From Spirosoma montaniterrae (GTDB lineage: Bacteria; Bacteroidota; Bacteroidia; Cytophagales; Spirosomataceae): a stretch of DNA of 64,000 nt. The notes beneath the pieces were generated by a model. The model did no database searches, was not told the origin of the DNA, and saw nothing but the letters and a program-made list of their open reading frames with translations. Position numbers and translations under genes: made by a program. The DNA is taken from assembly GCF_001988955.1 (NCBI RefSeq), contig NZ_CP014263.1:1054001-1118000 (forward strand), given 5' to 3'. Of this stretch, positions 34,251 through 43,300 are shown piece after piece; position 1 is the stretch's first letter; the number at the start of each line of letters is the position of its first letter.

Positions 34251-37025
34251 TTAATAGCCGTCGTTTTGCTGCCGATAGTGGTCAGCACGCTGGTCGGCGC
34301 GGTCGTCCATTTCCGGTCCCTTCTGTATTTTTCGCCAGTCGAAAGGCAGTTTATAGGGCTTCATCGCCTGCTGCGGGTCAAACACGCGGGCGTCGGGCAG
34401 CACGGCGTCGTAGGGCCGAAAATCGGGTTTGTCGGTGAAAAAATCCTGCAAGAGCGATGCCGTCAGATCGTACTGATTCACATAACCTACGCCCAGGATG
34501 TTGTAGATGATTTTTAGAATCGAACCGAAATTAGCGTGTGTATGCGACACATAGCCACGCTTCACATACGGCCCGGCCAGCATCAGCAAGCTCCGGTGTG
34601 CATCGACGTGATCGACTCCGCCCTGCGGGTCATCTTCCGTGATAATAACGAGCATATTTTTCCAGTACGGCGTTCTGGACAGAAAATGCAGGATACGGCC
34701 CACCGCCAGGTCGTTATCGGCCATGTACGAATGCAGATACGGGTAGCCAAAATCGGGGCGTGGTCCGGCACCGTGATCGTTGGGCAACATCACCGTCAGC
34801 AGTTGGGGCAGAGCCTGTTTGCTTTTACCCAGCCACTTCGCCGTGAATTCTTCTTCAAACTGCTTCAGCCGATACTGATCGGGGATGTTGGTATTGTAGC
34901 CCGCGAAGTTACGCGACGTATTTCCGTACACGGCTTCGGGCATTGGGAACACCACACTCTGCGCGGCCCCAAACTGTGTGGTTGTCCATTCTTCTACCGA
35001 CCCGGCGTATTCGTTGGCCTGCCCGAAGTTATAAAACGAGATTTTGTTGCGTTTCAGGGCTTCCCACATCCCGCCAATTTCGTTGTAATCTTCGGGGTCG
35101 ATGGCCCCGGTTGTTTTCGGAAACCGCCGACCGGGTGCTTTGGAGTCGGGCAGAAACCGCCCTTCAGACGCTGACTGCGCTTCAACCCATTCGTTTGGAA
35201 TGGTGCCCATCATCCAGTGGTGGCCGTGAATGCTGGCGTCGGAGTCGCAGTAGAAATTATCGGAAAACGCAAACTGACGCGCCACACGCGTGTGGTTGGG
35301 CATCACATCGGCGGCTGTAATCCGCACGGTGTCGGTAGCCTGATCGGTGGTGCGACCTGCGTTACCACGGCTGGTAGAAACGCGCTGTTTGATGGTCACA
35401 CCCGTACCAAATCGCGCCAGCGTCGAATCGCCCCGGCCTGTTTCGAGTTGCCCCAACACTTCGTCATACGTTCGGTTTTCTTTCGTGATATAGACGATGT
35501 GTTTGATGGGGGAGGTACGGGTTTTGGGTAGTACTGGCAGCGGGTTTTTACCGTCGTCGGTGAGGGTGACGGTCTGGTAGGTGTTGGCGAGGACCCTACC
35601 CCAACCCCTCCCCGTAAGGGAGGGGCTAAAGGAGCCGGATGGCAAAGTCCCTCCCTTACGGGGAGGGGTTGGGGTGGGGTACGCCTGAAACAGCCCCAAC
35701 TGAATATCGCCGATATACGTACCCTGTGGCGGTTTCACGAAACTCGCCCCGCCGTTTGGACCGGCCCCATAGCCCCGCGCCGAGACTACGTACAGTTGCT
35801 TTTCGTCGGGCGATAGCCGGACGCGGGTAGGTCCCCATCCGGTTGGAATTAGGTCGCGAACCTTGCGCGTTGGCACGTCGATAACAGCTACGGCATTGAA
35901 CGCCAACAGCGCAACGTACAGCGTTTTTTCGTCTTTCGAGAGCGTCAGGCCGAACGGCATCAGGCCCCGATAGCGGTCAAGTTTTGGGTCGATTTTGATT
36001 GGAATTGTGCCTGCCAATTTTCGCGTTTTGTAATCAATGACCGAAATATTATCGTTCGTCGCGTTCGATACGTAAGCGAACCGACTGCCCACTGCCACCG
36101 AATTGGGAGACGACCCACCCACTACCTCGGCTTCTTCAATCATTTCGCCAATTTGCACCCCCGTTTTCAACTTCGCCGTGACCTTGTTTGTGGCTAAATC
36201 GACTAACCACACGCTCATGGCTTCGTCGGCCAGCGGACTGCCCAAACCCGGAATTTTGCGCCCTTCCACCTCAACACCGTCCCGCGATTCTTTTGTGTGG
36301 GCGGCATAGGGCGGGAATTTCAGGGCCATCGTGTCTTTGTTGGTTTTCGTCACGCCCGGCACTTTCGGGTACGCATATAGTCCCACGTTCGCAACAAAAG
36401 CCGTCTTTTTATCGGGTGACAGGGCCAGGCCAAACGGTTGCCGCCCGGTTGGAATACTGGCTGTGATGCGCTTCGTAGCAAGGTCGATACGCACCAGCCG
36501 AAAATTGGCCCGGTCGAGGGCGAGCAGTTCGCTGCCGTTCAGCAGCAGGTCCGACGTGAAGCTATCTTCGTAACCGTTGCCATCGAGACTGATGCTGTCG
36601 GTGGCAACCAGACGCTCGGTATCGAACACGATGACGCGGCCTTTGTCGCCATTGCTGAGGTACACGGTTCGGTTATCCGGGGCGACAGCAACGCCCAGAA
36701 AGGTGGCCCCGCCGAGGGGTGATTTTATGGTTCCGGCATAATCCGGTACGCGCACGGCCCGTTGCGTGGCAGTCTGGATGATGGTCAGCACCCCGTCGTG
36801 CAGCGTCACGGCCTTGCTGCCATCGGGCGAGAGAGCCAGCCCAAACGGGTCGCTGGTAATACGCAGGCTTCGGCCCGCCGGGGTCACGTACCGCCCACTC
36901 GGCAGCACCGACCGCCCCGCCGAGTCAATCTTGCAGTAGTCTGCCCGGCCCGGAACCTGAAGGGTTGTGTAGGTTTTTTGCGCGAAGGCCGGGAGGGCGA
37001 GGAGAAGCAGGAAGAGATGTTTCAT
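34251..37025 (-). CDS. YncE-like propeller / phosphoesterase fusion, exported
   Basis: 924 residues with a signal peptide (MKHLFLLLLALPAFAQ). Residues about 20-440 form a seven-bladed propeller of the YncE type, with repeated LALSPDGSKAVTLHDG, VAVAPDNRTVYLSNG, LALSPDKKTAFVANVG and LTLSKDEKTLYVALLA. Residues about 500-910 are a phosphoesterase (PF04185-type, alkaline-phosphatase superfamily): HIVYITKENRTYDEVLG, MPNHTRVARQFAFSDNFYCDSDASIHGHHW and VIITEDDPQGGVDHVDAHRSLLML. It should cleave phosphate esters in the periplasm or at the surface. The linker between domains carries an in-frame palindromic insertion of about 28 residues. It lies in the putative phosphonate locus. Confidence 0.85.
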   Translation of the reverse strand: MKHLFLLLLALPAFAQKTYTTLQVPGRADYCKIDSAGRSVLPSGRYVTPAGRSLRITSDPFGLALSPDGSKAVTLHDGVLTIIQTATQRAVRVPDYAGTIKSPLGGATFLGVAVAPDNRTVYLSNGDKGRVIVFDTERLVATDSISLDGNGYEDSFTSDLLLNGSELLALDRANFRLVRIDLATKRITASIPTGRQPFGLALSPDKKTAFVANVGLYAYPKVPGVTKTNKDTMALKFPPYAAHTKESRDGVEVEGRKIPGLGSPLADEAMSVWLVDLATNKVTAKLKTGVQIGEMIEEAEVVGGSSPNSVAVGSRFAYVSNATNDNISVIDYKTRKLAGTIPIKIDPKLDRYRGLMPFGLTLSKDEKTLYVALLAFNAVAVIDVPTRKVRDLIPTGWGPTRVRLSPDEKQLYVVSARGYGAGPNGGASFVKPPQGTYIGDIQLGLFQAYPTPTPPRKGGTLPSGSFSPSLTGRGWGRVLANTYQTVTLTDDGKNPLPVLPKTRTSPIKHIVYITKENRTYDEVLGQLETGRGDSTLARFGTGVTIKQRVSTSRGNAGRTTDQATDTVRITAADVMPNHTRVARQFAFSDNFYCDSDASIHGHHWMMGTIPNEWVEAQSASEGRFLPDSKAPGRRFPKTTGAIDPEDYNEIGGMWEALKRNKISFYNFGQANEYAGSVEEWTTTQFGAAQSVVFPMPEAVYGNTSRNFAGYNTNIPDQYRLKQFEEEFTAKWLGKSKQALPQLLTVMLPNDHGAGPRPDFGYPYLHSYMADNDLAVGRILHFLSRTPYWKNMLVIITEDDPQGGVDHVDAHRSLLMLAGPYVKRGYVSHTHANFGSILKIIYNILGVGYVNQYDLTASLLQDFFTDKPDFRPYDAVLPDARVFDPQQAMKPYKLPFDWRKIQKGPEMDDRADQRADHYRQQNDGY
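35597..35680. repeat. CCCCACCCC-family palindrome inserted in frame in a coding region
   Basis: Arms 35598-35625 and 35649-35675 (ACCCCAACCCCTCCCCGTAA and its complement) are the same family as the intergenic copies at 6.15 and 8.43 kb. On the minus strand the element is read as YPTPTPPRKGGTLPSGSFSP and onward, about residues 449-476 of the fusion protein, with the frame kept. Confidence 0.92.
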
Positions 37026-37030
37026 AGTCT

Positions 37031-37139
37031 GATGGAACACAGATTACACGGATGGTACAGATTTTACACGGATTTTAAGAGGTGTTACGTCAGACAAAAT
37101 TTATGATCCGTATCGATTCGTATCATCCGTTGAATCCGT
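37031..37139. repeat. ACACGGATT-family inverted repeat (copy 1)
   Basis: Words ATGGAACACAGATTACACGG, GGTACAGATTTTACACGGATT and the complements GATCCGTATCGATTCGTATC and CATCCGTTGAATCCGTG form imperfect arms on either side of GTTACGTCAGAC. Arm 2 overlaps the last codons (HGFNG) and TGA stop of the HD-domain gene. Confidence 0.82.
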
Positions 37140-37656
37140 GCTTTATCAACAGATAATACGCCAGGTCGGGCGTTTTCAGGCCGGGTATCTTGGCCTGTTC
37201 GTCCCACCCGCGCAGTTGCAGAATTTCCCGAAAATACGGATGCTGCTCAAATTGAGCGGCTTCGTCGGACGTCATCGGCCCGCCCTGAAATTCGAGCGTC
37301 CGTAAGCTGGCTTCCGAGAGCCGGGCGAAATAGTCCGGGTTTTTGAAGACTAAATACCGCTTGGCATTTACGTGATTTTCAATCAGTTGCGCTATCTTTT
37401 CCGAGTACCCGCGCTGCCGCAGAAAATCGGCACCGAGCCGCTCATGATCCACCGTCCCGTACCCATCCATATAGCCTTCAGCAGCTTCCACGGGCAATAA
37501 ATGCCCTATGTCGTGCAGCAGTGCGGCCAGAATGGTCTCGCGGTCGGCTCCGGCCTTTTCAGCGAGTTGGGCCGTTTGCAGGGCGTGTTCAAGCTGCGTT
37601 ACGGGTTCGCCGTAATACGCATCGTGGCCGTGTTGAGTAAAAAGCGATTCGATCAT
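37123..37656 (-). CDS. PhnZ-like HD-domain mixed-valent diiron oxygenase
   Basis: 177 residues from the ATG at 37656. It lines up over its whole length with PhnZ, which cleaves the C-P bond of 1-hydroxy-2-aminoethylphosphonate to phosphate and glycine. Matching positions are Tyr14, Gly16 and Glu17 (YYGE), His24 (QLEHAL), His48-Asp49 and His52 (LLHDIGH), His71 (DHERLGADFL), His95 and Lys99 (ENHVNAKRY), LEFQGGPM and Asp152 (GWDE). These cover the iron ligands and the substrate-binding residues of that family. No 2-oxoglutarate hydroxylase partner (PhnY or TmpA type) is in the window. TmpB-like specificity for trimethylated substrate is an alternative. The C-terminal five residues are repeat-encoded. 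Confidence 0.85.
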   Translation of the reverse strand: MIESLFTQHGHDAYYGEPVTQLEHALQTAQLAEKAGADRETILAALLHDIGHLLPVEAAEGYMDGYGTVDHERLGADFLRQRGYSEKIAQLIENHVNAKRYLVFKNPDYFARLSEASLRTLEFQGGPMTSDEAAQFEQHPYFREILQLRGWDEQAKIPGLKTPDLAYYLLIKHGFNG

Positions 37657-37664
37657 ATATGTGG

Positions 37665-37756
37665 GATGGAACACGGATGTAACGGATAGTGCGGATTTAC
37701 ACGGATGAAAAGCAATCTGTGTAAATCTGTATCATCCGTTACATCTGTGTTCCATC
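37665..37756. repeat. ACACGGATT-family inverted repeat (copy 2)
   Basis: Arm 1 (37665-37706: GGAACACGGATGTAACGGAT, then GCGGATTTACACGGAT) pairs with arm 2 (37715-37756: ATCTGTGTAAATCTGTATCA, then CCGTTACATCTGTGTTCC). It runs from the start of the HD-domain gene to the TGA stop of the metallophosphatase gene. Confidence 0.88.
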
Positions 37757-38675
37757 AATATGTTACATACTGCCGTTCAACCGTCCCATCGTCGTACAGG
37801 TCGAAGAAGGCATAACCGGGTTTGGTGTTGCGGTGAGGGCCGGGTTTCCACCAGTTGCCGCTCACCGCACCATTGCAAAAATATCGCACGTTGTTATACA
37901 CCACCTCATCGAGCAAATGCGTATGTCCGCTCAGGCAGGCACGCACGTTCGGAAATGGCATGAACAGATCGGTTAACTGGTAGGCATTATCGACAAACAA
38001 GCCATTCAGAATGGTCGTTTTACCATCGATGGGATTGTTTGGCCGTTCAAAGTCCAGCACGGTAGCGGTCAGAATAGGCACGTGTGACAGCACCAGCACG
38101 GGGGTAGTAGCGGGCGTTTTCGTCAGGTCGGCTTTTAGCCAGGCAAGTTGCTCTTCATCGACGCGGGTGCTGTACCAACTTCCGTCAGCTTTCGGCTGAA
38201 CCGAATCCAGCACCACAAAATGCCAGCCATTCTTGTCAAAACTGTAGTATCGACCCGCCAGTTTCAACTCGTCCTGCACCCATGCCTTGCCATAGGCAGC
38301 ATCGGTTTTGGCCGAGGCCAGCCCCCAGATGTCATGGTTGCCGATAGCATACTGAACGGGTAGCGACGTTTCGGCCTTGACTACTGCGTTCCAGGCGTCC
38401 CACTGCTTCCGAACGGCGGCTTTGTCGGACACCAGCGCATCCATGATGATGTCGCCCCCATGCAGAACAAACTGCGGTTTATCCGTCTGGCTTTGAATGT
38501 GTTGAAAGCAGGCGGCTACACCCTTCTGCGGGATGGCTTCGGGCATCATGTGCGTATCGCCAATGTAGGCAAAGCGCACCGAGCGCGTCCGGGCCGGCTG
38601 CACTGCTGCAACAAGTGAAGGAGCGGTTGCCAGCGGCAACAGGCTGATGTTTTTGAGGAGTGACCGACGGTTCAT
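37755..38675 (-). CDS. Exported calcineurin-like metallophosphoesterase
   Basis: 306 residues. A twin-arginine-like start (MNRRSLLKNISLLPLATAPSLVAAV) suggests export. All five metal-binding blocks of the family are present: GDTH (Asp40, His42), GGDIIMD, GNHD, LSHVPI and SGHTHLLDE. It should remove phosphate from esters or split diesters in the periplasm. Between the PhnZ-like gene and susD, it may free an aminophosphonate head group from a lipid or glycan before uptake; that is inference. Confidence 0.85.
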   Translation of the reverse strand: MNRRSLLKNISLLPLATAPSLVAAVQPARTRSVRFAYIGDTHMMPEAIPQKGVAACFQHIQSQTDKPQFVLHGGDIIMDALVSDKAAVRKQWDAWNAVVKAETSLPVQYAIGNHDIWGLASAKTDAAYGKAWVQDELKLAGRYYSFDKNGWHFVVLDSVQPKADGSWYSTRVDEEQLAWLKADLTKTPATTPVLVLSHVPILTATVLDFERPNNPIDGKTTILNGLFVDNAYQLTDLFMPFPNVRACLSGHTHLLDEVVYNNVRYFCNGAVSGNWWKPGPHRNTKPGYAFFDLYDDGTVERQYVTY

Positions 38676-38680
38676 CTCAA

Positions 38681-38769
38681 GAGTGAATAGTTAAAAGTTA
38701 AGAGTGAAAAATGAATGTAGTTATCGGCTTTCACTTTTCACTCTTAACTTTTCATTTTTAACTTTTTTA
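38681..38769. repeat. 7-bp-unit (RTGAAAA/GTTAAAA) inverted repeat
   Basis: Arm 1 (GAGTGAATAGTTAAAAGTTA, AGAGTGAAAAATGAATG) and arm 2 (TTTCACTTTTCACTCTTAAC, TTTTCATTTTTAAC) are complementary in several registers. Arm 2 runs into the TAA stop of susD. Confidence 0.85.
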
Positions 38770-40281
38770 CTTATCCCACCAAACGGCTGTATTAATATCA
38801 TCGGTGCCTTGACGAGCTACGGCTTCGGCGCGATTGGCTGCGTTCAGTGCTTGTTCTGATTGGGGGTAAATATAGCGCACCGGCACCCGGTTGTTGTTGA
38901 GGTTGTCGGGGCCAGGCGTTACGGTTGGGATGCCCGTTCTGCGCCAGTCGAACCATGCTTCTAAGCCGTTGAACAGCAGCGCAACCCATTTCTGCGTACC
39001 AATTTTCTCTAACTTCTGCTGCGTTGTGCCGGTGTAGGCTACGGCAGGTTGCGTGAAATAGTCGGCAGAAGGCGTTACGTTGATACCGTATTCGGCGGGG
39101 ACGATGGCGCGGTAATAGTCCATGTTGGCCCGGATGCCGTTGAGGTAATACGTTTCGGCACTGCCCGTGGTAATCAGGTTTTTCTCCCGCGCTTCGGCCA
39201 GCAGAAACTGCACTTCGGCGTAGGTCATCAGCAGGCCCCGCGCTACGTTCGGCACCGGAGCAGGCGAGCTGCACACTAAACACGCAAACGGCAGACCCAC
39301 CCGCGACACGCCCTGCGGACCGCCGTTGAAGTTCAGCGCGGGCGTATCGCCCAGTCCGTTGGGTACGCCTACAAACTCAACCCGACCCGGCTGCGAAGGC
39401 CGCTCCACAGGCCTCGCAAATACTGGCAAACGGGGGTCGTTCAGAGCCGACAGCCGGTCGACCAGCGATTTACTGGCCCTAAATTCATCGAACGAACCCA
39501 CCCGCGACCCATACAACGGCCACTGATTAGGAGCTGAAGCCTGATAGGTCAGGGCTGCGTTGTCGGCGTTGGCTTCCATAATCGGGAACTTGGCTTTATC
39601 AGCGACGATGGTCTGCAAATCGGCTCCGACGTTACGCTTGTTGGAGATACGCATCAGGGCACGGATACGCAGCGAGTTCGCCAATTTTTTCCAGCGGGCA
39701 ATGCTGGCCGTACCGCCCCCAAACAGAATATCGCCTGCAATGACTTCGGTGCTGGTGCCGAGCAGGTCGTTGGCGCGGGTCAGATCGGCCAGAATACCGG
39801 CATAGATGGCTTCCTGCGTATCGTACTTCGGTGCGTAAACACCTTCCGATTTGGCTTTCGTAGCATCGGTGTACGGAATATCGCCGTAGGCATCGGTCGC
39901 CATAGAAAACAGCCACGACTTCAGAACCAGGGCCACGCCGAGGTAATTATTCTGCTTATTGGTCGTGGCTAAATCGATGATATTCTGCACGTTGCGCATG
40001 TTTCCATATACGCTGTTCCAAACGCCGTTGCGCTCGCCCCAGAGGTAACGGTCTTCGTTCACGAACTGGATTTTGGCCGTGTGTTGAATCACGATGTTGC
40101 CAATACCCCAGGCTTCGCCCACCTGATCGTTGATGCTGTTACGTAGCACCCCTGCCAGCAGCAAATCGGGCGACACCTGCGTCGGTACGTTGGGGTTATT
40201 ATTGATCTCCTCAAACTGATTGTCGCAGGACGTGACAAGCAGGAGGGCGAGTATAGAAAAAAGGTATTTTATGGATTTCAT
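38767..40281 (-). CDS. SusD/RagB family outer-membrane lipoprotein (phosphonate locus)
   Basis: 504 residues from the ATG at 40281 (MKSIKYLFSILALLLVTSC), a lipoprotein signal. SusD-like_2 blocks are visible: QFEEINNNPNVPTQVSPDLLL, SWLFSMATDAYGDIPYTDA, YDTQEAIYAGILADLTRANDLLG, WKKLANSLRIRALMR, MTYAEVQFLLAEAREK, GLEAWFDWRRTG and RYIYPQSEQALN. It pairs with the SusC 114 bp upstream. The in-frame extension above 40281 is translation of the susC/susD repeat and is not part of the gene. Flanking phosphonate genes suggest an aminophosphonate-bearing ligand, not a plain glycan. Confidence 0.9.
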   Translation of the reverse strand: MKSIKYLFSILALLLVTSCDNQFEEINNNPNVPTQVSPDLLLAGVLRNSINDQVGEAWGIGNIVIQHTAKIQFVNEDRYLWGERNGVWNSVYGNMRNVQNIIDLATTNKQNNYLGVALVLKSWLFSMATDAYGDIPYTDATKAKSEGVYAPKYDTQEAIYAGILADLTRANDLLGTSTEVIAGDILFGGGTASIARWKKLANSLRIRALMRISNKRNVGADLQTIVADKAKFPIMEANADNAALTYQASAPNQWPLYGSRVGSFDEFRASKSLVDRLSALNDPRLPVFARPVERPSQPGRVEFVGVPNGLGDTPALNFNGGPQGVSRVGLPFACLVCSSPAPVPNVARGLLMTYAEVQFLLAEAREKNLITTGSAETYYLNGIRANMDYYRAIVPAEYGINVTPSADYFTQPAVAYTGTTQQKLEKIGTQKWVALLFNGLEAWFDWRRTGIPTVTPGPDNLNNNRVPVRYIYPQSEQALNAANRAEAVARQGTDDINTAVWWDK

Positions 40282-40299
40282 GTTTCTGTCGGAGAGGTT

Positions 40300-40381
40300 G
40301 TTACACAGAGATGCACAGAGGTAAAAGAGACACACAAAGGTCTCGGTGTATCTCTCATTACTCAGTGAATCTCTGTGTAAC
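40300..40381. repeat. ACACAGAGATT-family inverted repeat between susC and susD (copy 2, inverted)
   Basis: Outer arms GTTACACAGAGAT and ATCTCTGTGTAAC type, 80 bp overall. The reverse complement of this copy matches copy 1 at 25946-26026 almost throughout, including the asymmetric centre (AGAGATACACCGAGACC). Position relative to the genes is the same; orientation is opposite. Confidence 0.92.
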
Positions 40382-40394
40382 AACAGGTTCATTT

Positions 40395-43300
40395 TTACAA
40401 CTTCAATCCTAAGTTGAACCCGAAACTGCGGGCTGATGGAATAGACATGTATTCGACGCCGGGCAGGGCCGTGCCGCCTACGAAGGATAGCGTTTCGGGG
40501 TCAACGTGTGGCACGTTGCTCCACAGCGCGAGGTTGCGGCCCACGAGCGTAAACGTAACACCCCGCAGTGGTACGCGGCCCCACACGCGGTCGGGGATGG
40601 CGAAGCCAATCTGAACTTCGCGCAGTTTGGCAAACGACGCATCGTACATGACGCCCTCAGCAATATTACGGCCTCCGGTCCAGGCCGTATGCCACTGCCG
40701 CGAGTTGATTTTTACGTCGTTCGGAACAAACGTCTGCCGACCGTCGGTCCCCGTAACGACGCGTACGCCCTGCCCAATTACGCCGTTGCCGGGGAGGTTG
40801 AGATCGTAGCCGTTGGCGCGGCCTTCAAGGGTTTCGGTGATGATACCGCCCTCACGACCAACCGTTTGTGTTTCGGAGTACAACCGCCCGCCCTGCCGGA
40901 TGTCGAACAGGAAACTCAGCCGCAGGTTGCGGTAGCTCAGGCTATTGTTGATGCCCAGCAGAAAATCGGGGTTGTAGTTACCGAGTTTGATACGTTCGGT
41001 AGTTGGCACAGGGCGTCCGTTGTTGAACACCATCTGACCGGCAAACTGACCCGAAGCGTCGTAGTATGGTTTGGTGGGGTCGGTGTTCTGCACACGGGCG
41101 AAGCCGATGCCGTACATGTCGCCCATACGCTCGCCTACGCGGGCTTCGATGCTTACCCGGCGGCTTGCCATCACGAAGTTCTGGATATTATCCGACAGTT
41201 CGATGACTTTGCTGCGGTTGGCCGAGAAGTTGAACTCGACACCCCAGCGCAGGCTGTTGGGTAGCTCTACCGGCACGAGGTTCAGCGCGATTTCGATCCC
41301 GTTGTTGCGTATCAGACCAGCGTTGATAGCCCGGCTGTTGTAGCCGCTCGTAATGGAAAGCGGGATGTTCAGAATCTGGTTACGCGTGTTGGTCAGGTAG
41401 TACGAAATGTCGAGACCTACCCGGCGTTTGAACATTTTCAACTCAACGCCAGCCTCGAACGAACTGCTGATTTCGGGTTTCAGATTGAAGTTGGCGAGCC
41501 GGTCGGTTTCGCCGTAAATCTGACTGCTGCCAAACGGGTCGCTGGGGTTGTAGGCTTGCGTAAACGTGAAAGCATCGGTATCGTTACCTACCTGCGCGAA
41601 GTTGATGCGACCTTTCAGGAATGAAATAGACTGCGGCAGCGTAAACATATCGCTCAGTACTCCGCTCAGGTTCACCGAAGGGTAGAAATACGAGTTCTGC
41701 TGCGTACCGAAGGCGCGGGCGTATTCGGGCAGCGTAAGCGCGCTCGACCAGTCGTTGCGGGCCGTCATTTCTAAGAACAGGTAGTTACGGAAGGCAATCT
41801 GCGCCGAACCGTAGAGCGAGTTGACGCGCTTGGTGGTCAGGGCCTGCGACGTTTGCAGTGGAATCCGCGAGTTGGTCAGGTTGTAAATACCCGGAATATT
41901 GAGCTGACCGGCGTTCGTCTCCAGAAAGTCAGACTTCTGCGCAAGCTGGTTGCCACCAAACGTACCGCCTATGGTCCAGTCCTGGTTGAGTTCTTTGTTG
42001 GCTGTGAACAGGAAATCGGTATTGCGCTCTTCGGTTATGATGCGGGCGTCGCGGTACTGCCCGAACGGGAACCGCTGCGAACTGAACGCCCGGCGGTATT
42101 CGCGCTTTTCGCTGCTGTAATCAATGGCTGTGCGGCCCTGTAGACTCAGCCACGGAGTAAGGTCGTACTTCAACGACACGTTGCCGATAATCCGGTCGTA
42201 CAACTGCCCGTTGGTATTTTCATAAACCGTAAAATACGGGTTGTCGTGGTAGTTGTAGTTCCAGCCAAATTGCCGCGTGCCTTCCAGTCCGCGCATCCAG
42301 TAGTCCTGCATGGGTTCGAGTTGCACGGAGGGCGGCAACCAGCAGTTGAAGAGGTACATGATGCTCTCGGTGCCGTAGCTGATGGAGGGGCGGTTGCCGC
42401 TTTCGCCTTTGATGTAGCTGACGAACGCATTGGACGAGAACTTGGGCGTGAAATTATACCCACCGCTGAACGAGGTCGTGTAGCGTTTCAGGTCGGTATT
42501 GGGCACGATGCCCGTCTGATTCAGGAGCGTGTGCGCCAGCCGGAAATTACCGGCGTCGTTGCTGCCCGTTACGGCGATGCTGGTAGTGTTGGTACGGCCC
42601 GTTTGCAGAAACTTACGCAGATTGTCGCTTTCGGCCACCCAGGGCGTAGGCGTAATTACGCTGCCCGCCGGAGCATTCAGGTCGCCACCCCGGAAGTTGA
42701 TGGGCTGCCCATTGAGTGTGCGGGGCGAGTCGTATTGGGGGTAGGTTTTGTTGAGCGAAAACGCTGGTCCCCAGGCTTCGTCGGTGCCATCGGTCAGGCC
42801 CGCACCCGCGCCATTCACAAACGCAAAGTCGCCCCCGTTGGCGTTGCCCTGCCCGTAAACGTCCTGGTAATCGGGAAGTTTCAGGGGTGTTTCAAATGTC
42901 TGGTTCGTGTTGATTTCCACGCCGATACCTTTGTTGCCGCGCCCCGATTTGGTTTTGATAACAATGACGCCGTTGGCCGCCCGCGAGCCGTAAAGAGCCG
43001 ATGCAGCCGCGCCTTTCAGCACGTTCATGCTCTCGATGTCGTCGGGGTTGATGAAGCTGGCTCCGTTGCCAAAATCCACTTCGAGGTTGCCCCGGCCCGA
43101 GCCACTCGTCAACCCGTTGGAGATGGGTACACCGTCGATGACGTAGAGCGGCTGGTTTTTGTTGAGATCGACCGACCGCTCACCGCGAATCGTGACCCGC
43201 GCCGACCCGCCAATACCCGACGGACTACCGACAACCGTTACGCCCGCTATTTTCCCGGCCAGTTGGTTCGTGACGTTGGTTTCGCGGGCCATCGTCAGGG

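Noticed and set aside
40282..40392. N-terminal extension of the second SusD protein
   Set aside because: The extra 37 codons are translation of the ACACAGAGATT repeat; the lipoprotein signal starts at 40281.
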